From NCBI GenBank assembly GCA_963707075.1, contig CAVPOX010000002.1, positions 1,302,001 to 1,366,000 of the forward strand: a DNA stretch of 64,000 nt, written 5' to 3'. Origin of the DNA: CAXMQZ01 sp963707075. GTDB taxonomy: Bacteria > Acidobacteriota > Thermoanaerobaculia > Multivoradales > JAHEKO01. The notes beneath the pieces were generated by a model. It had not been told where the DNA came from, made no database searches, and saw only the letters and a program-made list of their open reading frames with translations. Below are positions 44,485 to 52,942 of this stretch, one piece after another. A program made the translations under genes and the position numbers. The stretch's first letter is position 1. Every line of letters starts with the position of its first letter.

Positions 44485-44673
44485 CTATCTTTTGTCGCGG
44501 CGCTTCTTTTTACCGATGTCGTCGGTGGCCTTGTTGACGGTGTCACCTGCTTTGTCCAGGGGACCTGAACTGATGTTGTTGTCGATTACATCGCCGACAA
44601 CCCCCATATCGTCGGTCGCATTCTCGACCGCCTTCTTGCCCTTGTGCTTTGCAGCACCTTTCACAACACCCAT
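44485..44673 (-). CDS. Small basic hypothetical protein
   Basis: A 62-residue protein with a good AAGGAG 8 bases before the ATG, which sets it apart from spurious short frames. It is lysine- and aspartate-rich (G-A-A-K-H-K-G-K-K-A, ending G-K-K-K-R-R-D-K-R), without a membrane segment, resembling small stress or DNA-associated proteins in composition only. A weak promoter (C-C-G-A-C-A, 17 bases, T-A-G-A-A-T) lies upstream. No family was recognised. Confidence 0.6.
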   Translation of the reverse strand: MGVVKGAAKHKGKKAVENATDDMGVVGDVIDNNISSGPLDKAGDTVNKATDDIGKKKRRDKR

Positions 44674-44850
44674 CTGGTTTCTCCTTTCGAACTATTTAGA
44701 CCATTCTACAGAACGCTACAATTCCTGTCGGTGACCTGATCACAGAGATCGGCTGACAGCGAGTGGATAAAAGCTATCGCGACGCACCCTACTCGATCGG
44801 GCCGACCGGCAGCGAGCCGTGGCTCCAGGCTGGCAGAAAACCCGCGATTC

Positions 44851-45665
44851 TTACCAGCCAGAGACTTGAAACGTCTTTCGCAAGACGAGATCGGTGTCAC
44901 GTGACGACCGGCCGACCAGCACTTCGACCGATCCGGGTTCTACGACCCACGCCTCCTTTTCGATATCCCAGTGGCTGAGACTCGCGGCGTCGAGCGTCAG
45001 CATCACCGACGTAGATTCCCCGGATGCAAGACTGATCCTGCGGAAGCCACGTAGCTCCTTGAGCGGCCGCGCAATCTTCGAGTCGGGTCGACGCACGTAC
45101 AGTTGGACGATTTCATCACCCGCCCTCTTGCCGGTGTTGGTGATGTCCACCTCCACGTCTACAGATTCTGTTGGGGATATCTGGTTGGCGCTGATCTGGA
45201 TATTGCCGTACTGAAAGGATGTATAGCTGAGCCCATGCCCGAAGGCATACTGCGGTTCACCCTCGAAGTACATGTAGGTGCGGCCGTGACGAATGTCGTA
45301 GTCCATCATCGGTGGCAGCTGCTCGACTGACTTGGGCCACGTCTGTACCAGACGCCCGCCAGGGTCGACTTCGCCGAATAGCACGTCGCCCAGGGCATTG
45401 CCGAGTTCCTGACTGGCATGTGTCATGTGGAGGATCGTCGGTACATTTTCAGCTGCCCAGGGCAGTGCCACCGGAAAACTGCTGATCAGCACGACGATCG
45501 TGTCGCTATTCGCCTCCTGAACCTTGCGGATGAACTCCTCCTGACCGGGAGGCAGCGTGATGGCCTTGCGGTCGACCGCCTCCTTGCCCTCGGACGGAGA
45601 GGTCACAATCTCCCACCCCGCATTGCCTTCCGGATGATTGCCGACGCGAAACTCCGTGTGACCCG
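44851..45665 (-). pseudogene. GH3 beta-glucosidase/xylosidase, 3' remnant
   Basis: The frame carries only the C-terminal third of a GH3 enzyme: the alpha/beta sandwich (E-A-V-D-R-K-A-I-T-L-P-P-G-Q, A-L-G-D-V-L-F-G-E-V-D-P-G-G-R-L, Q-L-P-P-M-M-D-Y-D-I) and the fibronectin III-like end (N-T-G-K-R-A-G-D-E-I-V-Q-L-Y-V-R). The catalytic N-terminal barrel with the Asp nucleophile is missing. The first recognisable residues, V-G-N-H-P-E-G-N-A-G-W, start near 45665; upstream the sequence becomes that of a histidine kinase in another frame. The gene must have lost its 5' part by deletion or rearrangement. Confidence 0.85.
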
Positions 45666-45699
45666 GCCAGGACTCGACCGATATCTCTCCGACGCTCGG

Positions 45700-46333
45700 C
45701 CAGACAAGTGGCGCGAAATCGCTCTACCTCGCTGCGCTGCTCGTCGCTCAGTGCCGCTGCTCCGAGAGCCTGAGCGGCCGAATCCACCTCTTCGAGCACA
45801 CCCGTCAGGAGCTTCGCACCCCGCACGGTCGCGGAGGCGGGGTTGTTGAGCTCGTGAGCCAGGCCGGCGGCGAGCTTGCCGAGAGCGATCATCTTCTCAT
45901 CCTGGAAGTCGCTTTCGTGGAACCGGTGTGCCCGGTCGAGCATCAGATGCACGGTATAGGCGGTGAACCTCGGGCACTCGCGGATCAGCTCCGGGAAGTG
46001 TTTCTCGTGGACCGTCAGTAGTTCGGTTTCTTCTTCGAAGTAGCTGTTGCCGGGTGGTCCCTTCATGCGGGAGAAGGGCAGCATGCCCGTCACGTCGCCG
46101 TCACGCCAACCGATGACCCGCCGGGGGCCGACACCTCGATCCACATGAACCGAAATGCGTCCCGAAAAGATGATCCACAGATGTTCGATCCGCTGGCCCA
46201 TCGGAGCCATGATCTGACCTGCCTGGCGTCGCTCGTAGGCGCCGTGAGCCACGAGCCACTCCAGCTCCGCTTTTGGGATCTCCGCCAAGCTGGGCAGCGC
46301 GGCGAGCCGCTCTACCAGATCGACAGGTGTCAT
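45700..46333 (-). pseudogene. Histidine kinase with cyclic-nucleotide domain, 5' remnant
   Basis: From the ATG at 46333 the frame encodes a cyclic-nucleotide-binding domain (about residues 20-125) and the start of a kinase with H-box G-K-L-A-A-G-L-A-H-E-L-N-N-P-A-S. About residue 210 homology stops; the frame runs on to 45506 with an out-of-frame reading of GH3 sequence. The ATPase domain is absent, so the product cannot phosphorylate by itself. It is related to the kinase at 33223 in its H-box region. Together with the GH3 piece it marks a single deletion joint near 45665-45705. Confidence 0.82.
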
Positions 46334-46474
46334 GCGTCAGTACAATTGATCTCGCCGATGGGATGGAGGGAGCTGTGTCGAGGTGCTGGCTGAATCCAGC
46401 CGCATCCCTGGCATCCTGAGCGCTCGGGTTGTGCTAGTGTGAAACCACAATTCTTGGTTGTACAAGGAGGTTGT

Positions 46475-47029
46475 ATGTCACTGAAGAGCGCTTTGCGTTT
46501 GTCCACGGTTGTCGTGTCGGGTCTAGTCGCTGCATTCATAGTCATCAGCCCGGCTTCCGCCGAGCATCACGAATCCGCACTGGTCGACGAGTCCCTGAGT
46601 GCGGCACCGCCCGAGATCGCCGCGGGTGCCAGCGTTACCGACTGGGAGGGCAAGGTCCTCAAGCAAGGTGACAACGGCTGGACCTGCATGCCCACGCCCC
46701 CTCATCTCCAGGGCTCGGCACCGATGTGTTTGGACGCTACCTGGATGGAGTGGGCAGACGCCTACATGAACCAGAAGCCCTATGCCGGAGGCAAGTTCGG
46801 CATCTCGTACATGTTGGCGGGCGATACCGGCTCGAGCAATATCGACCCCTATGCCGAGGGGCCGACCGAGGACAACCAGTGGGTGGTGGAAGGTCCCCAC
46901 ATCATGATCCTCGTCCCCGATCCAGCGATGCTCGAAGGGGTCTCGACCGACCCCGAAAACGGAGGTCCCTATGTGATGTGGGCCGATACGCCCTATGTCC
47001 ACATCATGGTACCCGTGAACCGGGAGTAG
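46475..47029 (+). CDS. Secreted conserved-type hypothetical protein
   Basis: A 184-residue protein from the ATG at 46475, with a perfect AAGGAGG and spacing of 5 bases. Signal peptide: L-V-A-A-F-I-V-I-S-P-A-S-A-E. The mature part has G-W-T-C-M-P with a second P-M-C-L-D-A-T-W-M-E-W-A-D-A, suggesting one disulfide, and several Trp/Tyr-rich blocks (Y-V-M-W-A-D-T-P-Y-V-H-I-M-V). I recognise the look of a family found across soil and marine bacteria but no function. It is the one clearly intact gene between the remnants at 45 and 47 kb. Confidence 0.75.
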   Translation: MSLKSALRLSTVVVSGLVAAFIVISPASAEHHESALVDESLSAAPPEIAAGASVTDWEGKVLKQGDNGWTCMPTPPHLQGSAPMCLDATWMEWADAYMNQKPYAGGKFGISYMLAGDTGSSNIDPYAEGPTEDNQWVVEGPHIMILVPDPAMLEGVSTDPENGGPYVMWADTPYVHIMVPVNRE

Positions 47030-47060
47030 CGGTGAAGCGGGCCGGGAGCCAGGGCAAGGG

Positions 47061-47246
47061 ATGATTGGCACCACGCTCGCTCACTTCAGGATCCTCGCCA
47101 AGCTCGGGCAAGGCGACATGGGCGAGGTGTGGCTAGCCGAGGACACAAAGCTCGGTCGCAAGGTGGCCATCAAGATTCTGCCCGAGGCCTTTTCCTCGGA
47201 TCCCGAGCGCCTGGCTCGTTTCGAACGCGAGGCCCGGCTGCGGTGA
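47061..47246 (+). pseudogene. Serine/threonine protein kinase, N-terminal fragment
   Basis: Only 61 residues: M-I-G-T-T-L-A-H-F-R-I, the glycine loop L-G-Q-G-D-M-G-E-V, the catalytic Lys in V-A-I-K-I-L-P, and F-E-R-E-A-R before a TGA. A complete kinase continues for at least 200 more residues, so this is the cut-off 5' end of an otherwise ordinary Hanks-type kinase gene. The AGGG before the ATG is still present. The truncation coincides with the 3' flank of the amino acid permease on the other strand, another breakpoint in this region. Confidence 0.8.
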
Positions 47247-47288
47247 GGAAGAAGAGCGCCCGAACCGCGTGGCGGACACGCTTCGTGG

Positions 47289-48647
47289 TCAATCCGCGGT
47301 GAGCCGCGCCCACAGGTAGAACACCGCCCCCACCATGGCTCCGCTCAGCAGGATGATCCACTCGTAGGGCCACACCAGTGCCGACGGGCTGCCGGGCAGG
47401 TAGAGCGTCATCATGCCGAGGGCGAGGATGAGGGCCGTGTATCCCACGAACGATCCATATCGGACACGGTACGGCCTGGGCATTTCCGGTTCCTTGCGGC
47501 GCAGCACGATGAACGACAGCGCCACCATGGCGTAAGCGATCACGATTCCCAGGCCGCCTGCATCCACCAACCAGACGAGTGTCTGTCGACCGAACAGCGG
47601 GGCGAACATGGCCAACACACCCACCAACAGGACGGCGTTCGCGGGCGTGTTGAATCGTGGATGCAGGCGGCCGAGGAACCGCGGCAGCATGCCAGAGTGG
47701 GCCAGTGCATAGATCGCGCGACTGCCGCCCACCAGAAACGCGTTCCAACTGGTGAGGATGCCGGCGATACCGGCGAGCACGACGAGCTTGCCGATCAGCG
47801 GCCTGCCCCATGCCGCCGTTCCGGCATCCGCTGTGGCCAGGCTCGCGCCAGCGAGGGCTTCGCTATCCAGCGACAACGACACACCGACGGCGATCAGCAC
47901 GTACCAAACCACGGCCATCAGCACCGAGATCACCAGCACGCTGCCGATCTCGCGGTACGGCAGGTCGATCTCCTCGGCGGCCTGGGGAATCACATCGAAC
48001 CCGACCAGCAGAAACGGCACCATCACGAGAACGGTCAGCACCCCTCGGATGCCGCCGACCTCCAGGGGTTGCAGGTTGTCGACGCTTCCTCCGAAAACCG
48101 CACCGCCGACCACCAGTATCCCGGCCAGCAGGATGATCAGGGTGACCGCGGTCTGGACCACGGCCGCCATCTTGATGCCGACCACGTTGACGGCTGTCAT
48201 CACGACAGACCCGACGACACCGACCAGCACCCAACTCGCGTAGATGTCGTAACCGGCGACCGACCAGAGATAGCCTTTCTTCAGATCGGGAAAGAGGTAC
48301 TCCATGACCGTCGGTAGAGCCACCACCTCGAAGGCCACGACGCTGACATATCCGAAGATGATCGCCCAGGTGCAGACGAACGAGGCTCCGGGGCCCAGGG
48401 CGCGCAGACTGTATGCGTGCTCGCCACCCACCACCGGCATCGCGGACGCAAGCTCCGCGTAGGCCAGGCCAATGAAGGCGATCACGGCGCCGCCAACCAG
48501 GAAGGCGAGGACTGTGCCGACGCTGCCGGCCGCAACCAGCCAGGTACCGGCTAGCGCCACCCAGCTCCAGCCGATCATGGCGCCGAAGGCCAGCGCCAGG
48601 ACCTCCCTGCGTCGCAAGACACGGACCAGGTGGCCCTGCTCTGTCAT
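47289..48647 (-). CDS. APC-family amino acid permease
   Basis: A 452-residue membrane protein with about twelve helices. The helix 1 motif is F-G-A-M-I-G-W-S-W, with the G-x-G-x-x-like break used for substrate binding, and the helix 2-3 region has G-L-A-Y-A-E-L-A-S-A-M-P. It lies 54 bases downstream of the class III aminotransferase on the same strand, so the pair likely imports and transaminates an amino acid or amine such as GABA, ornithine or a beta-amino acid. Confidence 0.92.
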   Translation of the reverse strand: MTEQGHLVRVLRRREVLALAFGAMIGWSWVALAGTWLVAAGSVGTVLAFLVGGAVIAFIGLAYAELASAMPVVGGEHAYSLRALGPGASFVCTWAIIFGYVSVVAFEVVALPTVMEYLFPDLKKGYLWSVAGYDIYASWVLVGVVGSVVMTAVNVVGIKMAAVVQTAVTLIILLAGILVVGGAVFGGSVDNLQPLEVGGIRGVLTVLVMVPFLLVGFDVIPQAAEEIDLPYREIGSVLVISVLMAVVWYVLIAVGVSLSLDSEALAGASLATADAGTAAWGRPLIGKLVVLAGIAGILTSWNAFLVGGSRAIYALAHSGMLPRFLGRLHPRFNTPANAVLLVGVLAMFAPLFGRQTLVWLVDAGGLGIVIAYAMVALSFIVLRRKEPEMPRPYRVRYGSFVGYTALILALGMMTLYLPGSPSALVWPYEWIILLSGAMVGAVFYLWARLTAD

Positions 48648-48701
48648 CGATTCACTTCGCAGTAGGGGATCGAGCGGGTCTCGTCATCGCCGAGACTCAT
48701 C

Positions 48702-49976
48702 TCAGGCCTCCAACGCCTCGCGTATCGCAGCCAGCACCCTGTCGAGCTCCTCGTCGCTGATGGTCAGTGGCGGTTGGATGCGGAGAACGTTGCCATACAC
48801 ACCGCCGATGCCGATCAGGACGCCCCTGTCTCGCACCGCGGCCTTGATCCGCTTCGCATCCTCGACGGCCGGCTCCCTGGTGTGAGCGTCGACGACCAAC
48901 TCGATTCCGATCATCAGCCCCCTGCCGCGGATCTCACCGATGGTGGCGCGCCTGGGCTCGATCTCTCGGAGGGCACCCAGCAACTTTTCACCCTTCTCAG
49001 CCGCCTGATCGGCCAGGTTTTCATCCTCCATGTAGCGGATGTTGGCCAGCGAGGCGGCACAGGAGATCGGATTGCCACCGAAAGTCGTCAGGTGGTCGCC
49101 GGGCTGGAACGCATCGGCAATCTCGCTGCGTGCGATGAAGGCGCCGAGGGGAAAACCATTGGCAATGCCCTTGGCCATGGCCATGATGTCCGGCTCGACG
49201 CCGTAGTGCTCGATCGCGAACATGGTTCCCGTTCGGCAGAAGCCGGACTGGACCTCGTCGGCAATGAACAACACGTCGTGATGGTCCAGGACCTCTTTGG
49301 CCACCTTGAAATAGTCGTCCGGCGGCACGATGATGCCACCCTCGCCCATCAGCGGCTCGGCGATGAAGTAGGCGACGTTATCCGCGGTCTCGAAGTCGAT
49401 AACCTCCTCGATCGCCCTGGCGCAGGCCATTCCGCAGCTTTCGACCTCGAGGCCGAGGGGACACCGGTAGCAATAGGGCGCCGGCGCAAAGGCGACCCCT
49501 GGCATGTACGGGCCGCCACCCCGCTTCCTGCCCGCGTTGCCGGTCAGGCTCAGCGTGCCGTAGGTCCGTCCGTGGAACGAATGGGTCAGAGCGATGGCTT
49601 CGTTCCTGTCACTGTATCTCTTGGCCAGCCGCACGGAGCCCTCGACCGCCTCGGCTCCGCTGTTGCCGAAGAAGGTCTTCTGGAGATCGCCGGGGGTGAT
49701 CTGTGCCAGCTTCTCGGCCAGGTCGGCGACCACTTCGACGTGGTAGAGGTACGATGAGCAGTGAACCAGGTGCTCCATCTGCCGTCTTGCGGCCGCCATC
49801 ACCTGTTCGTTTCCATGGCCGGTGTTGACCACCGAGATACCGGCGAAACAGTCGATGAAGCTGCTGCCGTCGTCTCCGAAGTAGGTCGCGCCCTCGGCAC
49901 GGTCGACGACGAGTGGATCGACAGCCGGCAAGAACGCCGTATTGACGTACTTTTCGTACTTCTTTCTGGTGTCCAC
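48702..49976 (-). CDS. Class III aminotransferase (omega/GABA-transaminase type)
   Basis: A 424-residue PLP enzyme from a GTG start (49976) with AAAGGAGG 7 bases upstream. Motifs: F-F-G-N-S-G-A-E-A-V-E, H-S-F-H-G-R-T-Y-G, F-I-A-D-E-V-Q-S-G-F-C-R-T-G, and A-M-A-K-G-I-A-N-G-F-P-L-G-A with the PLP lysine. It also has a cysteine group (Y-C-Y-R-C-P-L-G-L-E-V-E-S-C-G) seen in some members. It would move an amino group from an omega- or beta-amino acid to a 2-oxoacid. It is probably in one unit with the permease. Confidence 0.93.
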   Translation of the reverse strand: MDTRKKYEKYVNTAFLPAVDPLVVDRAEGATYFGDDGSSFIDCFAGISVVNTGHGNEQVMAAARRQMEHLVHCSSYLYHVEVVADLAEKLAQITPGDLQKTFFGNSGAEAVEGSVRLAKRYSDRNEAIALTHSFHGRTYGTLSLTGNAGRKRGGGPYMPGVAFAPAPYCYRCPLGLEVESCGMACARAIEEVIDFETADNVAYFIAEPLMGEGGIIVPPDDYFKVAKEVLDHHDVLFIADEVQSGFCRTGTMFAIEHYGVEPDIMAMAKGIANGFPLGAFIARSEIADAFQPGDHLTTFGGNPISCAASLANIRYMEDENLADQAAEKGEKLLGALREIEPRRATIGEIRGRGLMIGIELVVDAHTREPAVEDAKRIKAAVRDRGVLIGIGGVYGNVLRIQPPLTISDEELDRVLAAIREALEA

Positions 49977-50087
49977 TCCGGATCCTCCTTTACCGCCTAT
50001 CCTAGACCCTGGGGTAACACAGATGAGTCCACAAGCTCATGCGGCATCATAACGGTAGCCCTCGACCTTTCGACCGGTGAGCGCTCA

Positions 50088-50233
50088 GGCTCCAGCAAAC
50101 TCATCCAGCTGCCGGTACTGTTCGTCCGTCAGGTCTACATAGTAGGACAGCGCCTGGGCAAAGCCGATCTTCGCCGCCGCCTCCTGCCAGTTTTCCACCA
50201 GCGTCACCGGGATAGCGCCGGAAGCGTCGCCAC
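50088..50233 (-). pseudogene. Remnant of an HMG-CoA-synthase-family gene
   Basis: Bases 50107-50233 align with 58544-58670 in the intact gene with 4 mismatches in 127, and encode the same stretch ending S-Y-Y-V-D-L-T-D-E-Q-Y-R-Q-L. Two of the changes are silent. The remnant then ends in D-E-F-A-G-A and a stop, while the intact gene continues for about 50 residues. It is therefore the 3' end of a separate, shorter paralogue or allele, not a copy of the current gene. Upstream of 50233 the similarity stops abruptly. Confidence 0.85.
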
Positions 50234-50530
50234 CGATACTCCTCGCGTGTCACTCTTCTCGATGCCACGGTCCAACACGCAAGCTCTACGATCTCTGTCT
50301 CTCCAGGGGTTACAATCATGTCGCATTGGTTGACAGGTCTCGCTCGCGTCCCGAGATCATCGCCAATCCGGGACAGGGCGGTGACGATCTGCCACACCGT
50401 CCCGGCGATCATCGAGCCACCGCTTTGCAGCCTCAGGATCGAGTGGATGGAGCCCCGTCAGTACCCGCACGAGAGGCCCGACCGTCTGGAGGCGAAACAG
50501 GGCCAAGCTATGATTGGAACGGAGGTCCAG
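50234..50530. other. Non-coding stretch before GH31 gene
   Basis: About 300 bases between the HMG-CoA-synthase remnant and the GH31 start. The frame of GH31 is open upstream, but codes for nothing recognisable and lacks a signal peptide at its far end. No clear -10/-35 pair or terminator was identified. The promoter of the GH31-GH2 unit should lie here. Confidence 0.5.
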
Positions 50531-52942
50531 ATGACCCGCCGACTGCCTTCCGGGAGAGCTCCTCTTCTTCTCACGCTGAGCCTCCTGGCACCTTCCAGTT
50601 TGCATGCACAGGCAGGGTTCGATCCCCCGCTGCTCAACACGCCTGTGGACGTGAGTCCCAGCTTCCAGGACTTCACCAGCACCTACTTTGTGGCTGACAA
50701 CTTATCGGAGTTCGACCCTGTGACTGGCGAGGGAAAGGTCACTTGGAAGCGCCACCGCTTGGCTACACGCCACGCCTTCAACAACACCCTGGCCCATCTG
50801 CAGCCTGTCGAAAACAACGAGTTTCCCGACATCGAGTACGAGGCTGACCCCTACCTGCCTTTTTCCCTCGACTTCGTCAGCCCGAGAACGGTCCGGGTCC
50901 GTATGAAGACGGGGCTCCCGGCGCGTGACGAAGGTCTTTCACCGATGCTGGTACGTGAGCCGCCACGCGACACCTCGTGGAAGATGGAGAAGGTCTCGGG
51001 TGGCTATCGCTATGCCAATGCGCACGGCTCGGTGACGATCATCGAGAAGCCCTGGCACCTCGAGTTCCATGATTCGAATGGGCGTCTCCTGACCCGGACT
51101 CACCACCTCGTCGACAACGAGACGACACTGTGGCCAGCATTGCCTTTTTCCTTCGTGAGGCGGGCGTCCGACTACGCTCGCCGGATGGGGCCTGTGTTCT
51201 CTCTGGCCCCCGGAGAGAAGATCTTCGGTGCTGGCGAGTCGTTCACGCGCCTCGACAAGCGGGGACAACGGGTCGTCCTCTTTGTCGACGACCCCAACGG
51301 TGCCGAGTCCGAGGAGATGTACAAGCCGATTCCCTTCTTCATGAGCAGCCGGGGCTACGGCATGTTCGTCCACACCTCGGCCCCTGCCACTTTCGATTTC
51401 GGACGGACGTTCAGCGGCACGACTGCGCTCATGCTTGGCGACGACCAACTCGATCTGTTCGTCTTCCTGGGCCAACCGAAGGAGATCCTCGACGAGTACA
51501 CAGAGCTCACCGGCAAAGCCACGATGCCACCCCTTTGGTCGTTCGGCTTCTGGATGAGTCGCATTACCTACTTCTCCGAGGAACAGGTGCGCGAGGTGGC
51601 GTCGAAGCTGCGTGAGCATCGCATTCCGAGCGATGTCATTCACCTCGACACCGGTTGGTTCGAGACCGACTGGCGCTGTGACTACCAGTTCTCGAAGACG
51701 CGGTTCGAGGACCCGGCGAAGATGATCGCGGATCTCCGGGACGATGGCTTCCGGATCTCCCTTTGGCAGCTGCCTTACTTCACACCGCAAAATACCCTCT
51801 TTGCCGAGATCGTCGGGAAGCAGCTTGCGGTTCGGGACCCCCGCGGCAACCTGCCTTACGAAGATGCCGTCCTCGATTTCACCAACCCGGCAGCGGTGGA
51901 GTGGTACCAGGAGAAGATCGCCGGTCTGCTGCGCATGGGCGTCGGGGCCATCAAGGTCGACTTCGGCGAAGCAGCGCCCATGAACGGCCAGTACGCTTCC
52001 GGCCGCACCGGCTGGTACGAGCACAATCTCTACCCGCTCCTGTACAACCGGACGGTCGCGGAAGTCACCCGTGAGGTCACGGGCGAGACCATTATCTGGG
52101 CCCGGAGCACCTGGGCCGGCAGCCAACGTTACCCCTTGCACTGGGGCGGGGACGCCGCGAACTCGGATACCGGTATGGCCGCAACCCTGCGCGGTGGCCT
52201 GTCGTTGGGCTTGAGCGGCTTCACATTCTGGAGCCATGACATCGGCGGCTTCACCGCGCGCACGCCGGAAGAGCTCTACCGCCGTTGGCTGCCCTTCGGG
52301 ATGCTCACTTCCCACACTCGCAGTCATGGTGCTCCGCCAAAGGAACCCTGGGAATACGGGCCGGACTTCACCGACGCCTTTCGCCGCGCGGCCGAGTTGC
52401 GATACCGCCTCATGCCCTACCTCTACGCCCAGGCGAAGGACTCCTCCGAGCGGGGACTGCCGATGCTGCGAGCACTGTTCGTGGAATATCCGGAAGATCC
52501 TGGTTCTTGGCTTGTCGAGGACCAGTATCTCCTCGGAACCGACATCCTCGTAGCACCCCTCATGGAAGAAGGCACCACCAGGCGCGATGTCTACCTACCA
52601 CCGGGGGAGTGGATCGATTACCAGTCGGGAGAGTCCTACGCTGGCGGGTGGCACGCCATCGAGGCAGGCGAGATTCCTGTCGTCATGCTGGTGCGCGGCG
52701 GCGCTGCGATCCCACACATCGAGCTGGCCCAATCGACTCAGGAGATGGACTGGTCCACCCTGCAGCTCGTCGTCTTCGGAGCGGAGTCGGAACCGGCCCG
52801 AGGGTTGGTCTCCCTGCCTGCAGAAGGTACGCTGCACGAAGTGCTGCTGCATGGAGATGAGGGCGACCTCACGATCGAAGATACCCCGCTTGCCACTCGG
52901 GTGAATCTCACTGCCCGGAGTTTCCCGGCAGGTTCGGGATGA
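50531..52942 (+). CDS. Secreted GH31 alpha-xylosidase/alpha-glucosidase
   Basis: From the ATG at 50531 (GGAGGT, spacing 4) the protein is 803 residues with a signal peptide (L-L-L-T-L-S-L-L-A-P-S-S-L-H-A-Q). The GH31 nucleophile is Asp477 in I-K-V-D-F-G-E and the acid/base Asp541 in H-W-G-G-D-A-A-N-S-D. The D-F-G-E form and the W-S-H-D-I-G-G motif match YicI-type alpha-xylosidases more than maltase-type enzymes. It overlaps the GH2 gene by 4 bases, so the two act together. Substrate specificity needs biochemical proof. Confidence 0.92.
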   Translation: MTRRLPSGRAPLLLTLSLLAPSSLHAQAGFDPPLLNTPVDVSPSFQDFTSTYFVADNLSEFDPVTGEGKVTWKRHRLATRHAFNNTLAHLQPVENNEFPDIEYEADPYLPFSLDFVSPRTVRVRMKTGLPARDEGLSPMLVREPPRDTSWKMEKVSGGYRYANAHGSVTIIEKPWHLEFHDSNGRLLTRTHHLVDNETTLWPALPFSFVRRASDYARRMGPVFSLAPGEKIFGAGESFTRLDKRGQRVVLFVDDPNGAESEEMYKPIPFFMSSRGYGMFVHTSAPATFDFGRTFSGTTALMLGDDQLDLFVFLGQPKEILDEYTELTGKATMPPLWSFGFWMSRITYFSEEQVREVASKLREHRIPSDVIHLDTGWFETDWRCDYQFSKTRFEDPAKMIADLRDDGFRISLWQLPYFTPQNTLFAEIVGKQLAVRDPRGNLPYEDAVLDFTNPAAVEWYQEKIAGLLRMGVGAIKVDFGEAAPMNGQYASGRTGWYEHNLYPLLYNRTVAEVTREVTGETIIWARSTWAGSQRYPLHWGGDAANSDTGMAATLRGGLSLGLSGFTFWSHDIGGFTARTPEELYRRWLPFGMLTSHTRSHGAPPKEPWEYGPDFTDAFRRAAELRYRLMPYLYAQAKDSSERGLPMLRALFVEYPEDPGSWLVEDQYLLGTDILVAPLMEEGTTRRDVYLPPGEWIDYQSGESYAGGWHAIEAGEIPVVMLVRGGAAIPHIELAQSTQEMDWSTLQLVVFGAESEPARGLVSLPAEGTLHEVLLHGDEGDLTIEDTPLATRVNLTARSFPAGSG

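Noticed and set aside
44851..50233. Genomic island or prophage
   Set aside because: Gene fragments suggest rearrangement, but there is no integrase, transposase, tRNA or attachment repeat to support a mobile element.
50939..52327. 462-residue open frame on the minus strand opposite GH31
   Set aside because: It lies wholly within a convincing GH31 gene, has no domain or start signal, and is the kind of long antisense frame common in GC-rich DNA.
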